A stretch of DNA of 8,452 nt from an uncultured Collinsella sp. (GCA_902475825.1 CABSBA010000060.1:1-8452); one strand, 5' to 3'. Counted from the stretch's first letter, positions 1 through 6,470 are shown. Notes: generated by a model from the letters alone, not told the origin. Made by a program: numbers and translations.

Positions 1-916
1 CATGACCGAGCTCTATCGCCACATCGGCCCCAACACCGACGTTCCCGCCGGCGACCTGGGCGTTGGTGGCCGCGAGGTTGCCTACCTGTTCGGTCAGTAC
101 AAGCGCCTGACCAACGAGTGGACCGGCGTCCTCACCGGCAAGGGCCTCTCCTTTGGCGGCTCGCTCGCCCGTACCGAGGCCACCGGCTACGGCCTGGCCT
201 ACTTTGTGGATGAGTACCTCAAGAGCCGCGGCGACTCCTTCGAGGGCAAGAACGTCGTCGTTCACGGCTCCGGTAACGTCGCCATCTACGCCGTCCAGAA
301 GGTTTCCCAGCTCGGCGGCAAGGTGCTCGCCTGCTCCGACACCCACGGCTGGGTTGAGGATCCCGACGGCATCGACTACACCGTGCTCGAGCACGTCTAC
401 AACAAGAAGCGTTCCGGCCACGACAAGGGCGTTACGCTCGCCATGTATGTTGACGAGAAGCCCAACGCCGTGTGGCACGAGGGCGACGGCCGCGGCGTGT
501 GGCAGCTGCCCTGCGACATCGCGCTGCCCTGTGCTCGCGAGAACACGCTGCTGCTCGAGGACGCCCAGGCGCTCGTCGCCAACGGCTGCAAGGTGGTCGG
601 CGAGGGCGCGAACATGCCCACGACCATCGAGGCCACGACCTATTTCCAGGAGAACGGCGTTGCCTTTATGCCTGGTAAGGCTGCCAACGCCGGCGGCGTG
701 CTCGTGTCCGGCCTGGAGATGAGCCAGAACGCCGAGCACCTGTCCTGGACCTTCGAGGAGGTCGACGGCAAGCTCGAGCAGCTCATGCGCGGCATGTTCC
801 ACAACGTGGACGACACCGCCAAGGAGTACGGCCAGGAGGGCAACTTCGTCATGGGCGCCAACATCGCCGGCTTCCTGAAGGTCGCCGACGCCATGCTCGC
901 CCAGGGCGTCTGCTAA
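1..916 (+). CDS. gdhA: NADP-type glutamate dehydrogenase, C-terminal part (5' end outside window)
   Basis: Reversibly converts 2-oxoglutarate plus ammonium to glutamate with a reduced nicotinamide cofactor, in the cytosol; the family forms hexamers. The visible 304 residues align along their length with my memory of E. coli GdhA and clostridial GDH. The segment TDVPAGDLGVG (fragment residues 12-22) carries the Asp that matches the catalytic Asp165 of C. symbiosum GDH. TGKGLSFGGS (45-54), the Rossmann loop HGSGNVA (88-94), the end of the second strand CSDTHG (111-116), EGANMPTTIEAT (201-212) and the tail ANIAGFLKVADAMLAQGV are all family landmarks. The first ATG in view (base 2) is internal: about 147 residues, including the catalytic Lys region, lie upstream. 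Ser-Asp after the second strand, rather than an acidic residue at its tip, suggests NADP(H) preference (inference). The gene ends in TAA and is followed 27 bases later by a terminator, so it closes its own transcript. Codons are strongly C-biased, as expected for high expression. Confidence 0.96.
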   Translation, partial: MTELYRHIGPNTDVPAGDLGVGGREVAYLFGQYKRLTNEWTGVLTGKGLSFGGSLARTEATGYGLAYFVDEYLKSRGDSFEGKNVVVHGSGNVAIYAVQKVSQLGGKVLACSDTHGWVEDPDGIDYTVLEHVYNKKRSGHDKGVTLAMYVDEKPNAVWHEGDGRGVWQLPCDIALPCARENTLLLEDAQALVANGCKVVGEGANMPTTIEATTYFQENGVAFMPGKAANAGGVLVSGLEMSQNAEHLSWTFEEVDGKLEQLMRGMFHNVDDTAKEYGQEGNFVMGANIAGFLKVADAMLAQGVC

Positions 917-943
917 ATCTTCGCTCGACATAGCATGTGATTA

Positions 944-975
944 GGCTCCCAGCCATTCCGGCTGGGAGCCTTTTT
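944..975 (+). terminator. Intrinsic terminator of gdhA
   Basis: A perfect 11-bp stem, GGCTCCCAGCC (944-954) with GGCTGGGAGCC (960-970), closes a 5-base loop (ATTCC) and is followed directly by five T residues (971-975). This is a textbook Rho-independent terminator, 27 bases after the gdhA stop codon. It separates gdhA from the downstream molybdenum hydroxylase operon. Confidence 0.93.
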
Positions 976-984
976 CTATGGTGG

Positions 985-1003
985 CGAGGGCTGTGCGCCC
1001 TCG
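985..1003. repeat. Perfect inverted repeat upstream of the FAD-subunit gene
   Basis: CGAGGGC (985-991) and GCCCTCG (997-1003) form a perfect 7-bp inverted repeat around TGTGC. It begins ten bases after the gdhA terminator tract and covers the place where a -35 element would sit relative to the candidate -10 at 1009-1014. It could be an operator, or a second weak hairpin backing up the terminator (only TTT follows). The sequence alone does not decide between them. Confidence 0.45.
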
Positions 1004-1005
1004 TT

Positions 1006-1014
1006 TGGTACACT
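1006..1014 (+). promoter_or_regulatory. Candidate extended -10 promoter of the molybdenum hydroxylase operon
   Basis: TGGTACACT fits an extended -10 (TGN followed by TACACT, 4 of 6 to the consensus hexamer). No convincing -35 is found 16-18 bases upstream, where the 985-1003 inverted repeat lies instead. Transcription would begin near 1020, leaving a leader of about 20-30 bases. This is the best candidate between the gdhA terminator and the gene, but it rests on pattern only. Confidence 0.4.
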
Positions 1015-1038
1015 TAGGGGTACTGGACAAGTGGAGAG

Positions 1039-1953
1039 ATGGGGGAGAACGTGCTCAAGTTCGGTACCTACGTCCGTGTTGGAAACGCGGCCGAAGCCTA
1101 TGAGCTCTTACAGAAGAACCGCAACAACAAGATTGTGGGCGGCGGCATCTGGATGCGCCTGGGTTCGCGTCGCGTGGCGACGGCGATTGACCTTTCGGCC
1201 TGCGGATTCGATCAGATCGAGGAGACCGAGACCGAGTTTCGCATCGGCGCCATGTGCACCCTGCGCCAGCTCGAGCGCCATGCCGAGCTCAACGCGCTTG
1301 TCAACAATGTCTTTGAGTTCGCCGTCCACGACATCGTGGGCGTGCAGCTGCGCAACACCGCCACGGTGGGCGGCAGCATCTACGGCCGCTTTGGTTTTTC
1401 GGACGTGCTCTCGGCCTTTTTGGCGCTCGATTGCTATGTCGAGCTGACGGGTGCCGGCCGCGTACCGCTCGCCGAGTTCGTGAACATGGGTTACGTGCGC
1501 GACGTGATCGAGCACGTCGTGGTCGTTAAGCACGATTACCGTGCAAGCTACGAGGCCGTGCGCAAGGCCGCGACCGACTTCCCCTCCTTAAACGTCACCG
1601 CCGCCTGGTGGGACAACAGCTGGCACGTCACCGTGGGTGCCCGCCCGCTGCGCGCGACCCTGCTGCAGGGCGAGGCATGTGGCCTGGTGAACGAGCGGCC
1701 TTCCGAGGACGAGCTGCGCGCCCTGGCCGCATCCGTGCGTGCCCTGAGCTACGGCACCAACATGTGGGGCTCGGCTGACTACCGCCGCCGCATCTCGGCC
1801 CCGTTGGCGATTCAGGCCGTGCGCCGCGCCGCCGGCATCGAGCTTTCGGCCGCGCTTGCCCGCGAGCTCGAGACCGTGCAAGTGCCTAAGTTTGCCACGG
1901 ACGAGTATTCCTGCCGCCGCGTGCCCGGCGTCGATTCTAGTGAGGTGCGCTAA
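1039..1953 (+). CDS. Molybdenum hydroxylase (xanthine dehydrogenase family) FAD-binding subunit
   Basis: Electron-transfer subunit that would pass electrons from the Fe-S/Mo subunit through FAD to an acceptor such as NAD; cytosolic, with no signal peptide or membrane segment. From the ATG the protein has 304 residues, close to the usual 270-300. The N-terminal FAD-binding domain (about residues 5-175) has the first pyrophosphate loop as VGGGIWMRLG (33-42) and the second as RNTATVGGSI (105-114), followed by SDVLSAFLALDCYVEL. The C-terminal CO-dehydrogenase-flavoprotein-like domain (about 180-285) carries the GSADYRRR signature (244-251). The first loop lacks the common GGT(D/N), and GRFGFSD after the second loop recalls FAD subunits of the XdhD/selenium-dependent hydroxylase group (recollection). 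The start is uncertain: ATG 1039 has only a 2-base gap after GGAG (1033-1036). In-frame GTG 1051, with GGGGGAG (1041-1047) before it, gives the family-like N-terminus (V/M)LKFGTYVR. The stop codon overlaps the next start (TAATG), so the two genes are probably translationally coupled. Confidence 0.9.
   Translation: MGENVLKFGTYVRVGNAAEAYELLQKNRNNKIVGGGIWMRLGSRRVATAIDLSACGFDQIEETETEFRIGAMCTLRQLERHAELNALVNNVFEFAVHDIVGVQLRNTATVGGSIYGRFGFSDVLSAFLALDCYVELTGAGRVPLAEFVNMGYVRDVIEHVVVVKHDYRASYEAVRKAATDFPSLNVTAAWWDNSWHVTVGARPLRATLLQGEACGLVNERPSEDELRALAASVRALSYGTNMWGSADYRRRISAPLAIQAVRRAAGIELSAALARELETVQVPKFATDEYSCRRVPGVDSSEVR
1942..1947 (+). promoter_or_regulatory. Ribosome binding site of the Fe-S/Mo subunit, inside the upstream gene
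   Basis: GAGGTG (1942-1947) lies 5 bases before ATG 1953, within the last codons of the FAD-subunit gene. It supports the ATG that overlaps the upstream TAA, and hence coupled translation of the two subunits. Confidence 0.65.
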
Positions 1954-4784
1954 TGGCTGCCAAACTCATCGATCTTTCCTTTACGCTCAACGGCCGCAAG
2001 GTCAAGGTTCAGATTGCCCCCGACACCATGCTCTTTGCGCTTTTGCGTGAGCAGGGTTGCGCGTCGGTGCGCTGTGCCTGCGAAACCACCAACTGTGGTC
2101 TGTGCACGGTGTGGCTCGACGGCGACCCGGTGCTGAGCTGCTCGGTTCCCGCCGCGCGCGTTGAGGGCCGCTCCGTTACCACGCTCGAGGGCCTCAAGGC
2201 CGAGTCCGAGGCGCTTGCCCGTGCGATGGCTGCCGAAGGTGCCGAGCAGTGCGGTTTTTGCGCCCCCGGCCTTATCATGAACGTGCTGGCGCTCGCCCGC
2301 GCCGCCAAGGAGGACCCGAGCCTCGTCGCCACGCGCGAGGAGCTCTCGCGCCAGCTCGCCGGCAACCTCTGCCGTTGCAGCGGCTACGAGAGCCAGCTGC
2401 GCGCCATCGTGCGTTTCCTCAACGAGTCCGGCGTGCAGGTGGGCTTCGAGATGCCCGAGCTGCCGGTCAATAACACCAGCTCCGACGGTGTCGCGTACAA
2501 GCAGATTACTCATAAGCAGCCCAAGAAGGACTCGAAGGCGCTGCTCGAGGGTCGTCCCGTCTACACGGGCGACCTGGTGCCCGTCGGCGCCCTGATCGTC
2601 AAGCTCAAGCGCAGCCCGTATGCGCGCGCCAAGATCCGCTCCATCGATACGTCGCGCGCCCTGAAGGTGCCCGGCGTGGTGGGCGTCTACACCTACGAGG
2701 ACGTGCCCAAGCGCCGCTTTACCATCGCCGGCCAGAGCTATCCGCAGCCGAGTCCCTACGACCGCCTGATTCTCGAGAATCTGGTGCGCTACCAAAACGA
2801 GGAGGTGGCGATCGTCGCCGCCGAGACCGAGGAGGCCGCCGACAAGGCACTCAAGCTCATCAAGGTTGACTATGAGGTGCTTGAGCCGCTGCTCGACTTT
2901 ACCCAGGCACTCGATAACGACATCGTGGTCCACCCCGAGGGCGACGTGACCTTTATGTTCCCGCAGGGCGGCGATGTCCCGCGCAACCTGGTGTGCAGCG
3001 GTACCAGCGACTTTGGCGACTTGGACGAGGCCTTCGCCCAGAGCGACATCGTCTTTGAGCGCACCTATACCAGCCAGGCCACGCAGACCGCGCCCATGGA
3101 GACCTTCCGAGCCTTCGCGACGACCGACGCGTTTGGGCGCATCTCGGTGACCACCTCGACGCAGGTGCCCTTCCACGTGCGCCGCATGGTCGCGCAGTCG
3201 CTCGATATCCCGCAGTCGCAGGTGCAGGTCATTAAGCCGCGCATCGGCGGCGGCTTTGGCTCCAAGCAGACGGGCTGCTGTGAGATCTTCGTGGCGTTCG
3301 TCACCCAGCAGACCGGCCGTCCGAGCTACTGCTGCTACACCCGCGAGGAGACCATCACCGCGGGCAATTCGCGCCACCAGATGCAGATGACCGTCAAGCT
3401 GGGCGCCATGAACGACGGCACCATCACAGCCATCGACCTGCATACGCTGTCCAACGCCGGTGCGTATGGCGAGCATGCCACCACGACAATCGGCCTTTCG
3501 GGCCACAAGAGCCTGCCCATCTACAACCACGTGAAGGCGAGCCGCTTTAGCTGGGACGCCGTCTACACCAATACCAACCGCGGCGGCGCGTATCGCGGCT
3601 ACGGTGCCACCCAGGGCCAGTTTGCCGTGGAGAGCGCCGTCAACGAGCTCGCCGATATGCTGCACATGGACCCCGCCGACCTGCGCCTTAAGAACATCGT
3701 GCGCGAGGGCGAGATCATGCCGCAGTACTACAACGAGAAGCTCAACGCCTGCGCGCTCGACCGCTGCCTGCTGCGCGCGATGGACATGATCGGTTGGCGC
3801 GACAAGCCGCTGGCCGTGGACCTGGGCGACCGCGTGCGTGCTCTGGGCTGTGCGCTCACCATGCAGGGCTCTGGTATCTCCAACGTGGATATCGCCGGCA
3901 TCGACATGCGCCTGGAAGAGGACGGCTTCATTACCATCGGCACCGGAGCCACCGATAACGGCATGGGCGTCGACACGATCCTGGCGCAGATTGCCGCCGA
4001 GGAGCTGGGCGTGGAGAGCTCGCTCATTGTGGTACGCGGCGTGGACACCGACGTGTCGCCGTTCGATGCCGGCTCGTACGCGAGCTCCGGTACCTACGTG
4101 ACGGGCCTGGCAGCCAAGAACGCCGCGACAGAGCTGCGCGAGAAGATTTGCGCCAAGGCTGCCCAAATGTGGGACGTGGACGCCGCCGATGTGGTCTTTG
4201 ATGGCCAGTACGTGCGCCTGTCTGACGAGCGTGCCGCGCGCGAGCAGAATCGCTACCTCACGCTGCGCGACTTTGCCAACCTGTGCGTCAAGAACATCGC
4301 GGGCGGCGACGCGCTCACCTCGCATGCCTCTGCCTGCCTGCCCGTTTCGCCTCCGCCGTTTATGGCCGGCATTGCCGAGGTCGAGGTCGACAAGGCCACC
4401 GGCAAGGTGACTGTGGTGGACTATGCGGCGGCCGTCGACTGCGGCACCGTGATCAACGAGGCGCTCGCGCGCGTCCAGGCCGAGGGCGGCATTGCCCAGG
4501 GTATCGGTCACGCGCTCTACGAGATCGTTGAGCACGATGAGCGCGGCCGCCTGCGTACTGGCAACTTTATGAGCTACAAGCTGCCCACGCGTCTGGATAT
4601 CGGCAGCATTCGCGTGGCCTTTGAGCCGAGCTACGAGCCGACGGGTCCATTTGGTGCCAAGTCGATCGGCGAGGTCGTCATCAACACGCCGCTCGCCGCC
4701 GTGGCCTCGGCCGTGGCGCACGCCACCGGACATCAGGTCCGCTCGCTGCCCATCACACCCGAGAAGGCCCTGCTGGGGGAGTAA
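1953..4784 (+). CDS. Fused [2Fe-2S]/molybdopterin-binding subunit of a xanthine dehydrogenase-family hydroxylase (XdhD-like, possibly selenium-dependent)
   Basis: Catalytic subunit of a molybdenum hydroxylase that would insert water-derived oxygen into a purine or other N-heterocycle; cytosolic. It has 943 residues. Residues 1-80 are a plant-ferredoxin-type domain with Cys43, Cys48, Cys51 and Cys63. Residues 81-160 are the second [2Fe-2S] domain, with CGFC (100-103) and CRC (140-142). After a linker, residues about 195-310 are the aldehyde oxidase/xanthine dehydrogenase a/b hammerhead, and about 330-935 the Mo-cofactor domain. Mo-site landmarks are STQ (402-404), IGGGFGSKQ (431-439), GAYRGYGATQ (545-554, Arg548 matching bovine Arg880) and GAKSIGE (901-907, Glu907 matching catalytic Glu1261). 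Gln439 stands where bovine xanthine oxidase has Glu802, and Met671 (NGMG) where it has the Gln of MGQG. The Fe-S/Mo fusion with a separate FAD subunit matches E. coli XdhD/YgfM and the selenium-dependent xanthine dehydrogenase family (TIGR03311-like) in layout and length. Substrate and selenium dependence are inference. RBS GAGGTG and the TAATG overlap fix the start. Confidence 0.92.
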   Translation: MAAKLIDLSFTLNGRKVKVQIAPDTMLFALLREQGCASVRCACETTNCGLCTVWLDGDPVLSCSVPAARVEGRSVTTLEGLKAESEALARAMAAEGAEQCGFCAPGLIMNVLALARAAKEDPSLVATREELSRQLAGNLCRCSGYESQLRAIVRFLNESGVQVGFEMPELPVNNTSSDGVAYKQITHKQPKKDSKALLEGRPVYTGDLVPVGALIVKLKRSPYARAKIRSIDTSRALKVPGVVGVYTYEDVPKRRFTIAGQSYPQPSPYDRLILENLVRYQNEEVAIVAAETEEAADKALKLIKVDYEVLEPLLDFTQALDNDIVVHPEGDVTFMFPQGGDVPRNLVCSGTSDFGDLDEAFAQSDIVFERTYTSQATQTAPMETFRAFATTDAFGRISVTTSTQVPFHVRRMVAQSLDIPQSQVQVIKPRIGGGFGSKQTGCCEIFVAFVTQQTGRPSYCCYTREETITAGNSRHQMQMTVKLGAMNDGTITAIDLHTLSNAGAYGEHATTTIGLSGHKSLPIYNHVKASRFSWDAVYTNTNRGGAYRGYGATQGQFAVESAVNELADMLHMDPADLRLKNIVREGEIMPQYYNEKLNACALDRCLLRAMDMIGWRDKPLAVDLGDRVRALGCALTMQGSGISNVDIAGIDMRLEEDGFITIGTGATDNGMGVDTILAQIAAEELGVESSLIVVRGVDTDVSPFDAGSYASSGTYVTGLAAKNAATELREKICAKAAQMWDVDAADVVFDGQYVRLSDERAAREQNRYLTLRDFANLCVKNIAGGDALTSHASACLPVSPPPFMAGIAEVEVDKATGKVTVVDYAAAVDCGTVINEALARVQAEGGIAQGIGHALYEIVEHDERGRLRTGNFMSYKLPTRLDIGSIRVAFEPSYEPTGPFGAKSIGEVVINTPLAAVASAVAHATGHQVRSLPITPEKALLGE

Positions 4785-4811
4785 CGGGTCAGCGAACAAG
4801 TCGTAATTGGC

Positions 4812-4838
4812 GGGGCGGGGCAACTCGCCCCGCCTTTT
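4812..4838 (+). terminator. Intrinsic terminator of the molybdenum hydroxylase operon
   Basis: GGCGGGGC (4814-4821) pairs with GCCCCGCC (4827-4834) around AACTC and is followed by TTTT (4835-4838). Two G-U pairs can extend the stem at the base. The direct repeat of GGCGGGGC allows an alternative 9-bp register (4809-4817 with 4826-4834). It lies about 30 bases after the operon's stop codon. Confidence 0.88.
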
Positions 4839-4894
4839 GCACTCGTGGTGAGGTCGTGAGCTAAAAACGTGTGCGTGCGCTTGCCGCTCGTATC

Positions 4895-4903
4895 TGCTAT
4901 CAT
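4895..4903 (+). promoter_or_regulatory. Candidate extended -10 promoter of tRNA-Leu
   Basis: TGCTATCAT fits TGN plus TATCAT (5 of 6 to TATAAT) and lies 19 bases upstream of the mature tRNA 5' end, which would put the transcription start near 4910. There is no good -35 at standard spacing; TTGCCG (4881-4886) is only 11 bases away, too close. The extended -10 may compensate. Position and sequence both fit, but this is pattern evidence only. Confidence 0.5.
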
Positions 4904-4922
4904 TCCTAGTCTGTGCGCTCAT

Positions 4923-5006
4923 GCGGGCGTGGCGGAATTGGTAGACGCGCCAGATTTAGGTTCTGGTGGGATTCCCGTGAAGGTTCGAGTCCTTTCGCCC
5001 GCACCA
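4923..5006 (+). tRNA. tRNA-Leu, anticodon UAG, CCA encoded
   Basis: Class II tRNA of 84 bases. The acceptor stem GCGGGCG (4923-4929) pairs with CGCCCGC (4996-5002), followed by discriminator A and genomic CCA (5004-5006). The anticodon stem CCAGA/TCTGG (4950-4954, 4962-4966) encloses the loop TTTAGGT, with anticodon TAG at 4957-4959. A long variable arm with GGG/CCC (4968-4970, 4974-4976) and the T arm GAAGG-TTCGAGT-CCTTT (4979-4995) complete the cloverleaf. The long variable arm and discriminator A agree with leucine identity. The tRNA would read CUA and, depending on wobble modification, other CUN codons. It is separated from tig by only about 87 bases. Confidence 0.97.
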
Positions 5007-5014
5007 ACGCACCC

Positions 5015-5039
5015 GCGTCGGCTTATGCCCTCGCGACGC
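5015..5039 (+). terminator. Weak hairpin after tRNA-Leu, possible terminator or processing structure
   Basis: GCGTCG (5015-5020) pairs with CGACGC (5034-5039) around a 13-base loop, followed by TTGTTGC rather than a clean T tract. It is the only stem-loop between the tRNA and tig. It may weakly terminate the tRNA transcript, or simply be a 3' structure of a transcript that continues into tig. Confidence 0.25.
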
Positions 5040-5042
5040 TTG

Positions 5043-5072
5043 TTGCATAAAGGTACCAGCACCTCAGATAAG
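5043..5072 (+). promoter_or_regulatory. Weak candidate promoter for tig
   Basis: TTGCAT (5043-5048, 3 of 6 to the -35) and GATAAG (5067-5072, 4 of 6 to the -10) are spaced by 18 bases, 21 bases before the tig start region. The matches are poor. Read-through from the tRNA promoter is an equally good explanation for tig expression. Confidence 0.25.
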
Positions 5073-5083
5073 CTGGGCAGTAT

Positions 5084-5090
5084 GAGGAGG
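5084..5090 (+). promoter_or_regulatory. tig: Strong ribosome binding site that decides the tig start
   Basis: GAGGAGG (5084-5090) is a near-perfect anti-16S match. The in-frame ATG at 5082 overlaps it and so cannot be the start it serves. The usable starts are GTG 5094 (3-base gap) or TTG 5097 (6-base gap, the better distance). Confidence 0.85.
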
Positions 5091-5093
5091 AAC

Positions 5094-6395
5094 GTGTTGA
5101 ACATCACCGCTTCTGACGTCAAGGACGCCAAGCTCACCGCTACGGTCACCATCCCGGCCGCCGACGTCGACGCCGCGATCAAGAAGGCCTACAAGGACAC
5201 CGCCAAGAAGTACCGCTTCCCGGGCTTCCGCGCCGGTAAGGCCCCCCGTCCGGTCATCGACTCCGCTCTTGGCGCCGAGGCTACCCTCGCTCAGGCCACC
5301 AACGACCTGATCGCCGCCAACGAGCCCGCCGTCCTCAACGAGCTGGACATCGTCCCCACCAAGAGCGGTGACTACAAGGAGCTCGACCTCGCCAAGGATC
5401 ACGAGGACTACACTTACACCGTCGAGTTCTCCCTGCGTCCCGCCGCTGAGCTCTCCTCCTTCGACGCCGTCGAGATCGAGATGCCCCCTGCGGAGGTCAC
5501 CGAGTCCGAGATCAACAATCAGGTCGAGATGCTCCTCAACTACCGTGCCACCTTCGAGGACGTCGAGGGTCGCGCCGTCGAGGCCGAGGACTACGTCACC
5601 GTCGACCTCAAGGCCGTCGAGAACGCCGACAGCTTTGCCGCCGAGGGCCGCATGCTCATTGCCGGTAGCGACAGCAACCCCAAGGAGTTCAACGAGGCCC
5701 TGATCGGCGCCAACGTCGACGACGTCAAGACCGTCACCTGGACCGACGAGGTCGAGGAGGGCGAGGAGGCCGAGACCCACACCGTCGAGGTCACCGTCAA
5801 GGGCATCAAGGTCCGCAACACCCCCGAGCTCACCGACGAGCTCGTCAAGTCCGACTTTGGCTTCGACAGCATCGACGCCATGCGCGACGCCATCAAGATC
5901 GAGATCGAGCAGGACAAGGCTTCCCGCCTCCCGGCCGAGAAGGAGAACCGTTGCGTCTCCGCTCTCGCCGAGCGCCTGCAGCTCGAGGAGATGGACGCCG
6001 ACTACGAGCAGTCCGTCTTTGAGGAGCTTGGCCAGAACTTCCTGTCCAACCTCGCTGCCCGCGGCATGACGCTGGACACCTGGCTGCCCGCTTCCGGCCT
6101 GACCATGGAGCAGTTCATCGGCGACCTGCACAAGCAGGCCAACGACGTCGCCCGTGAGTCTCTGGCTCTCGACGCCCTCGCCCGTGAGCTCAAGATCGAG
6201 GTCACCGAGGACGACATCAACGCCGAGTTCGAGAAGGCCGGCGTCAAGGACGTCGAGGCTTCTAAGGCTGAGTTCATCGCCGATGGCCGCATGCCTGCCG
6301 TCCGCGAGTCCATCCGTCGCTCCAAGGCCGTCGACCACCTGGTCGAGAACGCCAAGGTGACCGAGGTCGACGAGACCGCCAAGGACGCCGAGTAA
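5094..6395 (+). CDS. tig: Trigger factor, ribosome-associated chaperone
   Basis: Binds the ribosomal exit tunnel near L23 and shields nascent chains; the middle domain is an FKBP-type peptidyl-prolyl isomerase fold. From GTG 5094 the protein has 433 residues, matching the family (E. coli 432). The N-terminal ribosome-binding domain (about 1-115) contains the signature GFRAGKAP (44-51), at the same place as E. coli GFRKGKVP. The FKBP domain spans about 159-240, beginning GRAVEAED. The helical C-terminal chaperone domain spans about 242-433, starting NTPELTDEL and ending in an acidic tail. The isomerase loop that in E. coli reads IPGFEDGIKG is here PKEFNEALIG, so isomerase activity may be weak (inference). 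The open frame extends upstream to ATG 4869 through the tRNA gene, which is an artefact. The RBS GAGGAGG (5084-5090) points to GTG 5094 or TTG 5097; GTG is chosen here as the stronger codon, TTG is better spaced. Codon use is strongly biased to C-ending codons, consistent with abundance. It lies upstream of clpP-clpX as in many bacteria. Confidence 0.96.
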   Translation: MLNITASDVKDAKLTATVTIPAADVDAAIKKAYKDTAKKYRFPGFRAGKAPRPVIDSALGAEATLAQATNDLIAANEPAVLNELDIVPTKSGDYKELDLAKDHEDYTYTVEFSLRPAAELSSFDAVEIEMPPAEVTESEINNQVEMLLNYRATFEDVEGRAVEAEDYVTVDLKAVENADSFAAEGRMLIAGSDSNPKEFNEALIGANVDDVKTVTWTDEVEEGEEAETHTVEVTVKGIKVRNTPELTDELVKSDFGFDSIDAMRDAIKIEIEQDKASRLPAEKENRCVSALAERLQLEEMDADYEQSVFEELGQNFLSNLAARGMTLDTWLPASGLTMEQFIGDLHKQANDVARESLALDALARELKIEVTEDDINAEFEKAGVKDVEASKAEFIADGRMPAVRESIRRSKAVDHLVENAKVTEVDETAKDAE

Positions 6396-6420
6396 TTCTC
6401 GCCACCTTGCCCGCGAGCGC

Positions 6421-6447
6421 TTGCGTGCGCCCGAGATGGGGTAAAGT
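6421..6447 (+). promoter_or_regulatory. Candidate promoter for clpP-clpX
   Basis: TTGCGT (6421-6426) and TAAAGT (6442-6447, 4 of 6 to the -10) are spaced by 15 bases; an overlapping alternative -10 is TATACA (6448-6453). It is the AT-richest patch between tig and clpP. Transcription would begin near 6455, placing the 6471-6511 hairpin in the clpP leader. I found no CIRCE element and no tandem CtsR heptad. Confidence 0.33.
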
Positions 6448-6470
6448 TATACATCGTTATCCGGTTGCTT

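Noticed and set aside
2..4. ATG at base 2 as the gdhA start codon
   Set aside because: The residues MTELYRHIGP match the middle of glutamate dehydrogenase, so this Met is internal and the gene begins outside the window.
1950..4922. 990-codon open frame on the minus strand opposite the Fe-S/Mo subunit
   Set aside because: It mirrors the high-GC plus-strand gene, is rich in His, Arg, Gly and Ala with no recognisable domain, and even runs into the terminator and promoter region. It is a codon-bias shadow.
4869..5093. N-terminal extension of trigger factor to ATG 4869
   Set aside because: It would translate the whole tRNA-Leu gene and lacks family similarity; the RBS at 5084-5090 sets a later start.
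5064..6338. 424-codon minus-strand open frame opposite tig
   Set aside because: Low-complexity Val/Leu/Gly/Asp protein, the reverse image of GTC/GAC/GAG codons in tig. It is not a gene.
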